Positions 45,172 through 54,428 are shown, counted from the stretch's first letter. The stretch: DNA of 64,000 bases from Mucilaginibacter gossypii (GCF_900100945.1 NZ_FNCG01000009.1:124001-188000), one strand, 5' to 3'. Made by a program: numbers and translations. The notes: generated by a model not told the origin, from the sequence alone.

Positions 45172-46080
45172 TTATATTTTTGCTATCTTTTTGCCTTTTG
45201 CCGCAATGTCATCCGCATCTTTTTCGCCCTGCGGTTCTTTAGGATTAGCCGGATTGCTGCCATGCAATGATTTTATATAGTTTGCCACATCCGAGATTTG
45301 CTTGGGCGATAACTGTTTCTCCCAGTTGGGCATTCCTTTGGCCAGTACGCCATATTTTATGGTTTTAAACACATCATTGATCTTACCACCATGCAGCCAG
45401 TAGTCATCGGTAAGATTGGGGCCAACTACACCCTGTGCGTGATCACCGTGACAGGGAACGCAGCTTTGTTTAAAGATCGCCTGCCCGGAAGCCAATACAG
45501 CCTGATCGGTAACAAGTTTAACTGTTGTTTCGTCAACCCGGTTAGCGGCCTTGCTCAGGTATTCTTTTTTGGCAATATCTGCCTGGGCCATCTCCGTTTT
45601 ATATTCATCATATTGTAACTGCCCAAAGCCAAAAACATGATAAATGAGGATGTAACCAACTGCAAAAACAATGGTGATATAAAACATGTAGCTGAACCAG
45701 CCAGGAATAGGATTGTTAAGCTCCTGGATACCGTCATAATCATGTGCTATGATCAGCTCCTTTTCTTCAGACATTGGTCTTAACGACAGTAATTTGTTCC
45801 AAACCTCTGTTTTAGGCTTTTTAACTTTTTTGGCGGGTTTCATCTCCGCTATGATCTGCTCTTCTGTATACCCCTGCGCCCGGAGCGTTATTTTTGTCAA
45901 TACCCTAAGCGCCCTGAGCAATACCAGCATGGCTACAATAAATAATACCAGCATGGCTATAATTGCTCCATACCCTATCTCGTTCATCAAATCGCCCGGT
46001 ATCAGGCTGTCATCGGCGGCCATTGCCGGTTGTAACGGTATCATCAATACAAGTAAAATTAACAGGCGGCGGTATTTCAT
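45172..46080 (-). CDS. ccoP: cbb3 oxidase subunit III, single-heme CcoP
   Basis: 302 residues. Signal-like N-terminus (ending AMAADD), two spans (AIIAMLVLFIVAMLVLLRAL about 37-56, and MFYITIVFAVGYILIYHVFGF about 130), then one cytochrome c domain (about 190-275) with CVPCHGDHAQGVVGPNL and the Met ligand in AKGMPNW. Proteobacterial CcoP has two hemes, while the Bacteroidota form usually has one as here. It passes electrons to CcoNO. Confidence 0.93.
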   Translation of the reverse strand: MKYRRLLILLVLMIPLQPAMAADDSLIPGDLMNEIGYGAIIAMLVLFIVAMLVLLRALRVLTKITLRAQGYTEEQIIAEMKPAKKVKKPKTEVWNKLLSLRPMSEEKELIIAHDYDGIQELNNPIPGWFSYMFYITIVFAVGYILIYHVFGFGQLQYDEYKTEMAQADIAKKEYLSKAANRVDETTVKLVTDQAVLASGQAIFKQSCVPCHGDHAQGVVGPNLTDDYWLHGGKINDVFKTIKYGVLAKGMPNWEKQLSPKQISDVANYIKSLHGSNPANPKEPQGEKDADDIAAKGKKIAKI

Positions 46081-46268
46081 AAGTTGTAAGAATTAAGGGA
46101 TTCACCATGACTATCCTTCAAAGGCAGATTACGCATATGATCTACATGCTGTTTCCTGAGCCTGAAAAGCAGGATAGCTACTACAATAAAAAATACGAGG
46201 AAGATCCCCAGAGAAAATAACAGGTAACCCTGGGCACCCGAAATGTGTTCTGTAAATTGCTTAAACAT
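46077..46268 (-). CDS. ccoQ: CcoQ-like small cbb3 subunit
   Basis: 63 residues: one span (YLLFSLGIFLVFFIVVAILLF) and a charged tail (RLRKQHVDHMRNLPLKD). It lies 8 bp after ccoNO and overlaps ccoP by 4 bp, the usual place for CcoQ. It supports oxidase stability. Confidence 0.8.
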   Translation of the reverse strand: MFKQFTEHISGAQGYLLFSLGIFLVFFIVVAILLFRLRKQHVDHMRNLPLKDSHGESLNSYNL

Positions 46269-46276
46269 TGCTTTTG

Positions 46277-48403
46277 TTATTTAGCGGCGGTTTTGCTTGC
46301 TTTGATATCGGTACCCAAACGTTGCAGGTAAGCTATCAAGGCTACTATTTCTTTATTGTTTTTAACCTTTATATGATCGTTATACAGGTTATCGGCAATT
46401 TCTTTTTCCTGTTTACTAAGATCGTTGTTGGCTATTTTTTCATATCCTTCGGGATATGGGACACCCAGTGTGCGCATGGCCTTTATTTTGGCGGCTGTGG
46501 TAGCCGTATCAAGATTTTGGGTTAACAGCCAATCATAATTTGGCATAATACTCCCCGGCGACATGAGGCGTGGGTCCATCAAGTGGTTATAGTGCCAGGC
46601 ATTGCCGTATTTGCCGCCCTCGCGCGCCAGGTCGGGCCCGGTACGTTTTGATCCCCATAAAAACGGGTGATCATAAACAAATTCGCCGGCCTTGCTGTAT
46701 TCGCCATAGCGCTCGGTTTCTGAGCGGAAAGGCCTTACAGTTTGTGAGTGGCAGTTTGAGCAGCCCTCTCTGATATAAAGGTCACGTCCCTGCAACTCAA
46801 GCGGAGTATAAGGTTTTACCGCCGCGATAGTTGGGATATTTGATGATATAGTCAGCGTTGGCATCAACTCAATAAAAGTACCCACCAGTATAACCAGCAA
46901 TGCGGCTATCATCATTTGTATTGGTCGGCGTTCCAATACCCGGTGCCATGTTTCTTCATGCCCGGTTGTGCTTAAAGCAGGCAACGGCATAGCCTGGGCA
47001 GGCTCATTTGCAACGAGTTTGCCCTGCAGCGCGGTGCGGCAAAGGTTATATGCCATTACAATAACGCCCAGCAGGTATAATCCACCACCTACAGAACGCA
47101 TAACATGCATAGGCAATATGCGCATCGTTGTTTCCAGAAAAGCGGGATATTTCAGTATCCCCTCGGGTGTAAACTCTTTAAGCATTAAACCCTGGGTAAA
47201 ACCAGCCCAATACATTGGTATAGCGTAAAACAGGATCCCGAGCGTACCTATCCAAAAATGAAACGAGGCCATCTTTTTTGAATATAACTGCGTTTTATAA
47301 ATACGCGGAATAAGCCAGTAAAGGATGGCAAAGGTTAAAAAGCCGTTCCAGCCCAAAGCGCCAACGTGTACGTGGGCAATTATCCAATCGGTAAAGTGGC
47401 CTATGGCGTTCACCTGTTTCAATGAAAGCATAGGACCTTCAAACGTGGCCATACCATAAGCAGTTAAGCCAACTACCATAAACTTCAGGATCACGTCGTC
47501 ACGAACTTTATCCCAGGCACCTCGCAGGGTGAGCAAGCCATTGATCATGCCGCCCCAGCTTGGCGCTAACAGCATAATAGAAAAGGCCACACCTAATGAC
47601 TGCGCCCAACCGGGAAGCGTGGTGTACAGTAAATGGTGCGGGCCGGCCCAGATATAGATAAAAATGAGCGCCCAAAAGTGCAGGATACTTAACTTATAGG
47701 AATAGATAGGCCTGTTGGCCATTTTGGGCAAAAAGTAATACATCATGCCCAGATATGGGGTGGTCAGGAAAAATGCCACCGCATTGTGGCCATACCACCA
47801 TTGTACCAGTGCATCCTGCACGCCGGCATATACCATGTAGCTTTTAAAGGCTGATACCGGCAGTTCAAATGAATTTACAATATGCAATACGGCAATGGTG
47901 ACAAACGTGGCTATGTAAAACCATATGGCAACATATAAATGCCGTTCGCGGCGTTTAAATATGGTTCCAAACATATTAATGCCAAACACAACCCAGATAA
48001 GGGTAATTGCAATATCTATTGGCCATTCAAGTTCAGCATATTCATGCGAGGTGGTTAAACCTAAGGGCAACGTAATAACAGCCGAAACAATGATGAGCTG
48101 CCAGCCCCAAAAGTGAATTTGACTAAGGGCATCGCTAAACATCCGCGCTTTTAACAGCCGCTGTAATGAATAGTAAACACCCATAAAAATAGCGTTACCC
48201 ACAAAAGCGAAAATCACCGCGTTGGTGTGTAAGGGCCGGATGCGGCCAAATGTAGTGTATTGGTTGCCCATGTTCATCCCCGGGCTATACAATTGTATGG
48301 CTACGATGAGGCCTACGGTCATCCCAATTATACCCCAGATCACCGTGGCGATACCAAAATTACGGACGATCTTGTTGTCATAGTAAAAATTTTCGGGCTG
48401 CAT
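46277..48403 (-). CDS. ccoNO: fused cbb3 oxidase subunits I and II (CcoN-CcoO)
   Basis: 708 residues. CcoN part (1-480, 12 spans) with heme-copper ligands IRPLHTNAVIF, WWYGHNAVAFFLT, AGPHHLLYTTLP and AHVHVGALGWNG. After a linker and one span (about 495-515) the CcoO part carries one heme c site (EGCSNCHSQTVRPFRSE) and the Met ligand near SPGSIMPNYDWL. The fusion is standard in Bacteroidota. The protein reduces oxygen at very low concentration and pumps protons. An FNR-type box stands 83 bp upstream. Confidence 0.96.
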   Translation of the reverse strand: MQPENFYYDNKIVRNFGIATVIWGIIGMTVGLIVAIQLYSPGMNMGNQYTTFGRIRPLHTNAVIFAFVGNAIFMGVYYSLQRLLKARMFSDALSQIHFWGWQLIIVSAVITLPLGLTTSHEYAELEWPIDIAITLIWVVFGINMFGTIFKRRERHLYVAIWFYIATFVTIAVLHIVNSFELPVSAFKSYMVYAGVQDALVQWWYGHNAVAFFLTTPYLGMMYYFLPKMANRPIYSYKLSILHFWALIFIYIWAGPHHLLYTTLPGWAQSLGVAFSIMLLAPSWGGMINGLLTLRGAWDKVRDDVILKFMVVGLTAYGMATFEGPMLSLKQVNAIGHFTDWIIAHVHVGALGWNGFLTFAILYWLIPRIYKTQLYSKKMASFHFWIGTLGILFYAIPMYWAGFTQGLMLKEFTPEGILKYPAFLETTMRILPMHVMRSVGGGLYLLGVIVMAYNLCRTALQGKLVANEPAQAMPLPALSTTGHEETWHRVLERRPIQMMIAALLVILVGTFIELMPTLTISSNIPTIAAVKPYTPLELQGRDLYIREGCSNCHSQTVRPFRSETERYGEYSKAGEFVYDHPFLWGSKRTGPDLAREGGKYGNAWHYNHLMDPRLMSPGSIMPNYDWLLTQNLDTATTAAKIKAMRTLGVPYPEGYEKIANNDLSKQEKEIADNLYNDHIKVKNNKEIVALIAYLQRLGTDIKASKTAAK

Positions 48404-48427
48404 ATGATATTAAATAATTTGATGGTG

Positions 48428-48492
48428 TAAAAGTATTGAGGGGCTGCCGCCGACAGAATGATTACGGTTTGCCCGAATAATGACATTGGTCA
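48428..48492 (-). promoter_or_regulatory. FNR/FixK-type box and -7 element for ccoNO operon
   Basis: Box TGACATTGGTCA (48481-48492) overlaps the ccoS stop. On the reverse strand TACTTTTA (48435-48428, last base off the consensus) has its centre 55 bp from the box centre. It allows separate expression of the structural genes from ccoI-ccoS. Confidence 0.6.
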
Positions 48493-48651
48493 TTTTTTAT
48501 CTTTATCAGTTGGTTCATCATCCAGCAGGATCCTTACCGATGGGGTATACAGATCATCATGCTGGCCGTTACGCTGCGCCCAAAAAAAAGCGCCCAAAAA
48601 CACAAGTGCAAGCAATACGCTGCACCCGATCAGGAAATAAATAATGTTCAT
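48490..48651 (-). CDS. ccoS: CcoS cbb3 maturation protein
   Basis: 53 residues, ATG at 48651 overlapping the ccoI stop (ATGA). Sequence MNIIYFLIGCSVLLALVFLG is the membrane span, then FFWAQRNGQHDDLYTPSVR and LLDDEPTDKDKK, the typical CcoS pattern (FxWA...GQxDDL). Needed for cofactor insertion into CcoN. It falls below common ORF length cut-offs. Confidence 0.92.
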   Translation of the reverse strand: MNIIYFLIGCSVLLALVFLGAFFWAQRNGQHDDLYTPSVRILLDDEPTDKDKK

Positions 48652-51032
48652 GATAATTTTCTTTTTTTAGCGGCGAGGTGTGTTGCTATGCTTGTGAACG
48701 AAATGATGGTTGCAGTACTTAAAGGCATCAATATGGCCGCTATGAGCGGTGAAAGCCTGCCGCTTACTGCATAGCTTAATCCTAATAGGTTATAGCAAAG
48801 CGATATAAAAAACGAAATGTGGATAATGGTGATACTATCCTTTGAGAATTTAAGAAATGCGGGCAGCAACCTGAGCGAACGCCCATCCAAAATAGCATCG
48901 CTGCCGGGCGAAAAATTGTTAACGTTATCCGTAATAGCTATCCCCAAATCACTTTGTTTTAAAGCACCCGAATCATTCAAGCCATCACCTATCATCATTA
49001 CCTTTTTACCGGCCAGCTGTAAAGCCTTTATAAAGTCAAGCTTTTGCTGCGGGGATTGGTTAAACAGCATATATCCCTCCCCCTTAAAATAAGGCAGTAA
49101 ATTTTTCCGCTCCCGGTCCTGATCGCCTGATAACAGGTAAATTTTATAATCCGCGGCCAGCCGCGCAATATCTTCAAGCCCTTCGCGATACTTGTTTGCA
49201 AAGCTGAAATAACCGGCGTATCGCCCGTTAATCATCAGGTGTACTTCAGTTGATTTTGCGATATCTACTCCTCCCGTTAAAAACGACTGGCTGCCGACTT
49301 GAACATTATGCCCATCAACCCAGGCAGTAATCCCCTTTCCGGCTATTTCCCGGTAATTACTTACCCGAAGTTTATCCGCCCCCTGGAGGTAATCGCAAAT
49401 CTGAATGCTTAAGGGATGGGCCGAATTACTACAAATACTGTATATGAGCTGTTCCTCGTAACTGCTTAGCTGTGCATTGTTGCTTACACCGTTTTCGCCG
49501 CCAATAGTAATGGTGCCGGTTTTATCTAACACGATTGTATTAATACGGGCCAGTTGTTCAACAACGGCGGTGTTTTTGAGGTAGAAAAAATTACGATCAA
49601 AAATACTGAGTGCCGCCGACATAGTGAACGGTGTACTTAAAGCCAGCGCACAGGGGCATGCTACAATCAACACCGCTGTAAATGCCGAAAAAGCACGGTA
49701 AACATCGACCGGCAACCAGAAAACTAATGAACCCAATGCAATCATCAGTAAAACAATGCTGAAATACTTACTTACCTTTTGGTTAAAGGTTTGCATCCGG
49801 TTGTCCTGACTACGGCTAAAAGCTTCATTATTCCACAATTGGGTAAGGTAGCTTTGTGATACTGGTTTAATTACCTCCAATTCAATAGCTTCGCCCATTT
49901 GCCGGCCACCGGCATAAACCACTTCACCCCAAACCTTTGTCACAGGAGCCGATTCGCCGGTAACAAAGCTAAAATCAATCCGCGCTTCACCATTTAGTAA
50001 TATCGCATCGGCCGGAATAATCTCATTACTGCGAATGCGGATCCGCTGACCTACTTTCAGGGCTGATAAGGGCAGCGGCTTTTCAATACCGTTATCAACA
50101 GCCTGTACGGCAACAGGGAAAAACGAGCGGTAGTCCCGCTCAAAAGAGATATGGTAATAGGTTTTTCGCTGAACAAATTTACCCACCAGTAAAAAAAACA
50201 CCAGCCCGCAAAGCGTATCGGCAAAACCGGCTCCCGCATGGGTTAGTACCTCAATCAGCGTACGCAAAAAAAGCACGGCTATGCCCAGCGCCAGCGGAAA
50301 ATCGATATTCAATATTTTATTACGGAGGTTTGTATAGGCCGATTGGAAATATTCCCTCCCGCTGTAAAAAACAACCGGCAGCGAAAACAGCACATTCAAC
50401 CAGCCAAAAAAATGCCTGAAAGTTTGCTCATATTCCGATAATCCCAAGTACTCCGGAAAACTGAGCAGCATCACATTACCGAAACAAAACCCGGCCACCG
50501 CTATCTTTTTTACAAGATTATCGCCAGCACCGGTTTGTTGTTTTTTAATAACATCTTGGAGGTTAATAAGTGGCTCATAACCGATATCAACTAATAGTTC
50601 CACAACCTGTCTTAAACTTATCTCCTTGTTATTAAAGCGCAGGTTTACCTGTTTCTTTAAAAAGTCAATCCGGCTGTAATAAATGGCAGGGTTAAACCTG
50701 TTTAACTGCTCAAGCAGCCAAATACATGAGCTGCAATGGATATAAGGGATATAAAGCGTTAATATGGTAATGTTTTCGTCTGTAAAATCAACCAGGTCTG
50801 CTATGATCGAAGGATCATCAAGGTATTCGAACCGCTTTTCCACGTGGGTACGTGTTGCGCCGGGATGTTCATTATAGCTGTAATAGTTACATAACCCACT
50901 ATTGGATAGCACCTTGTAAACACCTTTACAGCCCGTGCAGCAAAAATCTTTGTCATCCAATACATAATGATCTTTATCACAATCGTTACCGCAGTGGTAG
51001 CAGGTAGTTTGGGTAAGTATATTTACAGCCAT
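48648..51032 (-). CDS. ccoI: CcoI/FixI copper-transporting P1B-type ATPase
   Basis: 794 residues from ATG 51032 (MAVNILTQTTCYHCGND). A longer frame to 51125 would run through the FNR-type box and was rejected. N-terminal Cys-rich metal region (CYHCGNDCDKD, FCCTGCKGVYKVL), HMA-like domain with HCSSCIWLLEQL, eight spans, CPCALALSTPF (copper site), phosphorylation site DKTGTITIG and GDGLNDSGALKQSD. It exports copper for the cbb3 oxidase. First gene of the ccoI-ccoS unit. Confidence 0.94.
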   Translation of the reverse strand: MAVNILTQTTCYHCGNDCDKDHYVLDDKDFCCTGCKGVYKVLSNSGLCNYYSYNEHPGATRTHVEKRFEYLDDPSIIADLVDFTDENITILTLYIPYIHCSSCIWLLEQLNRFNPAIYYSRIDFLKKQVNLRFNNKEISLRQVVELLVDIGYEPLINLQDVIKKQQTGAGDNLVKKIAVAGFCFGNVMLLSFPEYLGLSEYEQTFRHFFGWLNVLFSLPVVFYSGREYFQSAYTNLRNKILNIDFPLALGIAVLFLRTLIEVLTHAGAGFADTLCGLVFFLLVGKFVQRKTYYHISFERDYRSFFPVAVQAVDNGIEKPLPLSALKVGQRIRIRSNEIIPADAILLNGEARIDFSFVTGESAPVTKVWGEVVYAGGRQMGEAIELEVIKPVSQSYLTQLWNNEAFSRSQDNRMQTFNQKVSKYFSIVLLMIALGSLVFWLPVDVYRAFSAFTAVLIVACPCALALSTPFTMSAALSIFDRNFFYLKNTAVVEQLARINTIVLDKTGTITIGGENGVSNNAQLSSYEEQLIYSICSNSAHPLSIQICDYLQGADKLRVSNYREIAGKGITAWVDGHNVQVGSQSFLTGGVDIAKSTEVHLMINGRYAGYFSFANKYREGLEDIARLAADYKIYLLSGDQDRERKNLLPYFKGEGYMLFNQSPQQKLDFIKALQLAGKKVMMIGDGLNDSGALKQSDLGIAITDNVNNFSPGSDAILDGRSLRLLPAFLKFSKDSITIIHISFFISLCYNLLGLSYAVSGRLSPLIAAILMPLSTATIISFTSIATHLAAKKRKLS

Positions 51033-51052
51033 TGATGATCTATTTATAAGAT

Positions 51053-51117
51053 CAAAAATGGCTGTAATCCACCACTTGAAAAATGATGGCTGTTGGATGG
51101 AAAAGTGATGAGTATCA
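51053..51117 (-). promoter_or_regulatory. FNR/FixK-type box and -7 element for ccoI
   Basis: Box TGATGAGTATCA (51106-51117, same 12 bp as the ompW box). On the reverse strand CATTTTTG (51060-51053, one mismatch) is centred 55 bp from it. ATG 51032 is 79 bp from the box centre. Confidence 0.65.
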
Positions 51118-51190
51118 TTTTTCACAGCTTAAAACAAAGAGTAACACACGTTGCTATCCGATCTTATACGCTCACTCCCATCCCCTGTTT

Positions 51191-52069
51191 TTAGAAATGC
51201 AGCGGTGGAAGCCCCTCCGGCAACACCAGCAGAGGTATTTCAATATGATGCGAAAGTTTTTTAGTGTAACTGATGCCGAACAGGCGCTCAAGCGGGTTAA
51301 CTTTACGGTGCACCATCACCAGCATATCAATCACTCCGTGCTCGCTAAGCCAATCGAGCCCGCGCATTATACCCGTACCTTTAATGTGCCTGTAATAAAT
51401 TTTAGGATAGTTGGCTTTACAGGTAACTTCATTTAAAAAAGCTTCAACCTGCTGTTTTTCATCTCCTGTTTCGTACTTCTCGTCGGTTACATGGGCTATC
51501 AATAGCTCTGCATTAAAATAGCGTGCCAGGCTTGCCACCGAATGGATCATTTCTATATCGCTGCTGTTCAAATCGGTAGCAAAAGCTATTTTTGTTACAG
51601 GGTGATATTTTGCTTGCGATGGTATAAGTAAAACCGGGAAGGCGGCATCGCCGATCATGTCCTGTGTGTTGCTGCCTAAAAAAAATCTGCTCATAGCTCC
51701 TGCTCCCGACATGCCCATAACAACCATTACGCTTTTTTCTTCATCTATTTTGCCTGTTACTACATCAACTACCTCGCCTACGTCGCAGTACGTTGTAATA
51801 ACATTATGGCCTGACGCCGCTTTAGCGTAAGGGCTTTCCTGTTGTAAGGTTACAGAAAGTTGCTCCAATTCCTTATCTGCATCTGCTTTGAGCGACGTAT
51901 AATCCTCTAAAGGCCAGGCTACTTGCGCTGCCATGGGCGTTTCTGAAGGTATTTTGATGGCATGACATAATATTAAACCTGCTTTGATATTTTGCGCAAG
52001 GTTTATAGCATAGCTTGCCGCGTTTTTTGCAGGTCCCGAAAAATCGGTGGGTACTAAGATTGTTTTCAT
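51191..52069 (-). CDS. tandem universal stress protein
   Basis: 292 residues with two UspA-type folds (about 1-150 and 151-285). The first has the ATP-binding pattern GMSGAGAMSRFFLGSNTQ (G-x2-G-x9-GS type) and the second a shorter, degenerate loop (VHRKVNPLERLFGISYTKKL). Cytosolic. Usp genes often belong to oxygen-limitation regulons. It lies upstream of ccoI in the same direction with about 70 bp between its stop and the ccoI box. Confidence 0.88.
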   Translation of the reverse strand: MKTILVPTDFSGPAKNAASYAINLAQNIKAGLILCHAIKIPSETPMAAQVAWPLEDYTSLKADADKELEQLSVTLQQESPYAKAASGHNVITTYCDVGEVVDVVTGKIDEEKSVMVVMGMSGAGAMSRFFLGSNTQDMIGDAAFPVLLIPSQAKYHPVTKIAFATDLNSSDIEMIHSVASLARYFNAELLIAHVTDEKYETGDEKQQVEAFLNEVTCKANYPKIYYRHIKGTGIMRGLDWLSEHGVIDMLVMVHRKVNPLERLFGISYTKKLSHHIEIPLLVLPEGLPPLHF

Positions 52070-52617
52070 GTTTAAAGGATTGATTAATTGATATGGCTGA
52101 TATTTTTTATGTTGTGGTTCGCTATTATAGAGCTGGCTTTCAAACAGGCTATTAAGGTTATATGTCGTTATATTTAAGTGCCCGTCGACAATAGCCCCTG
52201 TATTATCATCATTTTTTGCAGGTGTGTTCTAAAAACAACAGGTATATCATCGCTTTCATATATTTTCATAACATCGTTATTGATAATGTAAAGTTGGAGC
52301 GTACCGGGTGTTAAAATAGTGACGATTGTCATTTATCAATCTGATTGTCAACATCTATAAAACAACATCTACCCCAAAAAACTAATAAGGAAAAAACTAT
52401 TTACCAGCGTGAAAAACTTGTACCGAATTATGAACTTGCGGACACGGGCAAGTACCACGAAAAATCATTACTGCCGGTATAGTAAATATAACCCAGAGAT
52501 ATTTTAACCAATGCGCGAGTGATTTCAATCAACGAATAAAGAAATACAGATCATTTTATTAAAATACTTTCCGCGCTTCTTTTGCCCGCAAACTAAAAAT
52601 CGCAAAAAGCGTATTAT
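52070..52617. other. 548-bp regulatory gap between usp and queD-like genes
   Basis: No ORF. Holds box TGACGATTGTCA (52320-52331), then GATTGTCA again (52343-52350, 19 bp on), and the box of the queD-like gene at 52520-52531. The first box has no -7 element at the expected 55 bp in either direction. Confidence 0.5.
52520..52584 (+). promoter_or_regulatory. FNR/FixK-type box and -7 element for queD-like gene
   Basis: Box TGATTTCAATCA (52520-52531), TTCTTTTG (52577-52584, one mismatch to consensus) centred 55 bp from the box centre, ATG 52618 is 93 bp from the box centre. Confidence 0.6.
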
Positions 52618-52974
52618 ATGATCGTTTACAAAAGCTTCACTTTTGATTCTGCACATTTTTTACCCAACGTTCCGCTGCACCACAAATGCAGGAACATACA
52701 TGGCCATACCTACCATTTAACAGTTTATTTTGAAGGCGAGGTAACAAGCCCCGAAGGATGGGTGCTTGACTTCGCCCTGATCAAAAACGCGGTTAAACCA
52801 ATAGTTGACCAGTTGGACCATACCATTCTGAACGAAGTCCCTGGTTTGGAAAACCCCACGGCCGAAAACCTGGCCATATGGATCTGGAAAAGCATAACCG
52901 ACAAATTGGATGGGCTTAATAAAATTGAATTGAAAGAAACGCCGACATCCGGGGTCATTTATGAAGGAAAATAG
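52618..52974 (+). CDS. queD: 6-pyruvoyl/6-carboxy-tetrahydropterin synthase family protein (QueD-like)
   Basis: 118 residues, tunnel-fold enzyme. Zinc ligands and catalytic residues visible in FDSAHFLP (His), KCRNIHGHTYHL (Cys26, His30, His32), LDHTILNEV and NPTAENLAIWIW, with the substrate-anchoring Glu near the end (LKETPTSGVIYEG). It acts on dihydroneopterin triphosphate in queuosine or pterin synthesis. Its inclusion behind an FNR-type box is unusual. Confidence 0.88.
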   Translation: MIVYKSFTFDSAHFLPNVPLHHKCRNIHGHTYHLTVYFEGEVTSPEGWVLDFALIKNAVKPIVDQLDHTILNEVPGLENPTAENLAIWIWKSITDKLDGLNKIELKETPTSGVIYEGK

Positions 52975-53048
52975 CGTAGTTATCTTTCCCATTTTTTTAG
53001 ATCTCCGTGCAGTTTCCCCAGTTGAATGCCCCATATCACCACAGCAGG

Positions 53049-53091
53049 TGATTTTGATCACTATTTAAGCCGCTAAATTCCGCAAGCTTTG
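53049..53091 (+). promoter_or_regulatory. FNR/FixK-type box and -7 element for alcohol dehydrogenase
   Basis: Box TGATTTTGATCA (53049-53060). AAGCTTTG (53084-53091, one mismatch) is centred 33 bp away, placing the box near -41 instead of -62, i.e. a class II layout. ATG 53131 is 77 bp from the box centre. Confidence 0.55.
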
Positions 53092-53130
53092 CATTAATAA
53101 AAAAATCATTAGTCATAAGCCATTGAAAAT

Positions 53131-54165
53131 ATGATACCTAAAAAAATGAAAGCCGCCGTAGTGCACGAATTTGGCCAGCCTTTGCAAATAGAAGAAATGC
53201 CGGTTCGCGAGCCGGGCCAACATGAAATACTGGTTAAAGTAATAGCCAGTGGTGTTTGCCATACCGACCTGCACGCGGCAGACGGCGACTGGCCGGTTAA
53301 ACCCAAAATGCCACTGATCCCCGGCCATGAGGCTATTGGTTATGTAGTAGCGCTTGGTCCTGATGTTAAAGGCCTGAAGGAAGGTGATATTGTAGGTGTA
53401 CCCTGGCTGTACAGCGCCTGCGGATGCTGCGAGTTTTGTATTACCGGTTGGGAAACCTTATGTAACGACCAGAGAAATGGCGGCTATAGCGTTGACGGCG
53501 GTTATGCGGAATATGTAGTGGCCGATTCCCGTTATGTTGGGCATTTCCCGGCAGGCTCGGATTGTACCGCGATGGCACCGATCATTTGCGCGGGTGTTAC
53601 CGTTTACAAAGGCCTTAAAGAAACGGAAACCAAACCGGGAGAATGGGTAGCTATTTCCGGCATAGGTGGCCTTGGGCACTTAGCTGTACAATATGCCAAA
53701 GCCATGGGCATGCATGTTGCGGCTATTGATGTAGACGATACAAAACTGGAATTAGCTAAAAACCTTGGCGCCGAGCTGATCGTTAATGCCAAAACTACCG
53801 ACCCCGGCACGTTTTTACAAAAAGAAACAGGGGGTATGCACGGCGTGTTGGTTACCGCTGTATCACCCATCGCGTTTAAACAAGGTATATCCGCGTTAAG
53901 AAGAAAAGGGACTATCGCGCTGAATGGATTACCGCCCGGTAGTTTCGACCTCCCCATATTTGAAACCGTACTGAACCGCTATACCGTCAGGGGATCAATT
54001 GTAGGTACTCGTAAAGATCTGCAGGAAGCCATCGAGTTCGCCGTGGAAGGAAAAGTTAAAGCCACCATACATACCGCAAAATTAGAGGACATAAATACAG
54101 TTTTGGCCGACCTGAAAAATGGTAAGGTAGATGGCCGGATTGTACTTGAAATAGCTACACCCTAA
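53131..54165 (+). CDS. adhP: zinc-dependent alcohol dehydrogenase (AdhP type)
   Basis: 344 residues. Catalytic zinc site in GVCHTDLHAADGDWP and PGHEAIGYV, structural zinc Cys set in SACGCCEFCITGWETLC, NAD-binding GIGGLGHLAVQYAKAMG. It interconverts ethanol and acetaldehyde, a fermentative outlet under low oxygen. It has its own FNR-type promoter and terminator. Confidence 0.93.
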   Translation: MIPKKMKAAVVHEFGQPLQIEEMPVREPGQHEILVKVIASGVCHTDLHAADGDWPVKPKMPLIPGHEAIGYVVALGPDVKGLKEGDIVGVPWLYSACGCCEFCITGWETLCNDQRNGGYSVDGGYAEYVVADSRYVGHFPAGSDCTAMAPIICAGVTVYKGLKETETKPGEWVAISGIGGLGHLAVQYAKAMGMHVAAIDVDDTKLELAKNLGAELIVNAKTTDPGTFLQKETGGMHGVLVTAVSPIAFKQGISALRRKGTIALNGLPPGSFDLPIFETVLNRYTVRGSIVGTRKDLQEAIEFAVEGKVKATIHTAKLEDINTVLADLKNGKVDGRIVLEIATP

Positions 54166-54260
54166 TCTGCAAATAACAAAAACTTTTACGGCAGGCCGGG
54201 CCAAACTGCTCATTGACGCAATATACCGTGCCTAAGCGCCTACTCAAACTAAGTTACTTT

Positions 54261-54292
54261 AAAAAGATCCGCTCCCTGGGCGGGTCTTTTTT
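54261..54292 (+). terminator. terminator after adhP
   Basis: 12-bp stem (54261-54272 with 54280-54291, one G-T wobble), A-rich and T-rich ends. Confidence 0.8.
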
Positions 54293-54363
54293 ATTGCGGG
54301 CAGCATCGGTATTATGCTCGCTTCCGGGTCGCCATTCCAGTGATAAACCGGGTAAACGCGAAA

Positions 54364-54428
54364 TGATGAGTATCATGAGAACAACTGTTTCCGGTCAGGC
54401 AAAGTCTATCACCTGCGGGATACATTTG
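54364..54428 (+). promoter_or_regulatory. FNR/FixK-type box and -7 element for ompW-like gene
   Basis: Box TGATGAGTATCA (54364-54375) and a perfect -7 element TACATTTG (54421-54428) centred 55 bp apart. ATG 54453 is 84 bp from the box centre. Confidence 0.7.

Noticed and set aside
51033..51125. 31-residue N-terminal extension of CcoI
   Set aside because: It crosses the FNR-type box and -7 element; the family N-terminus begins with the Cys region after ATG 51032.
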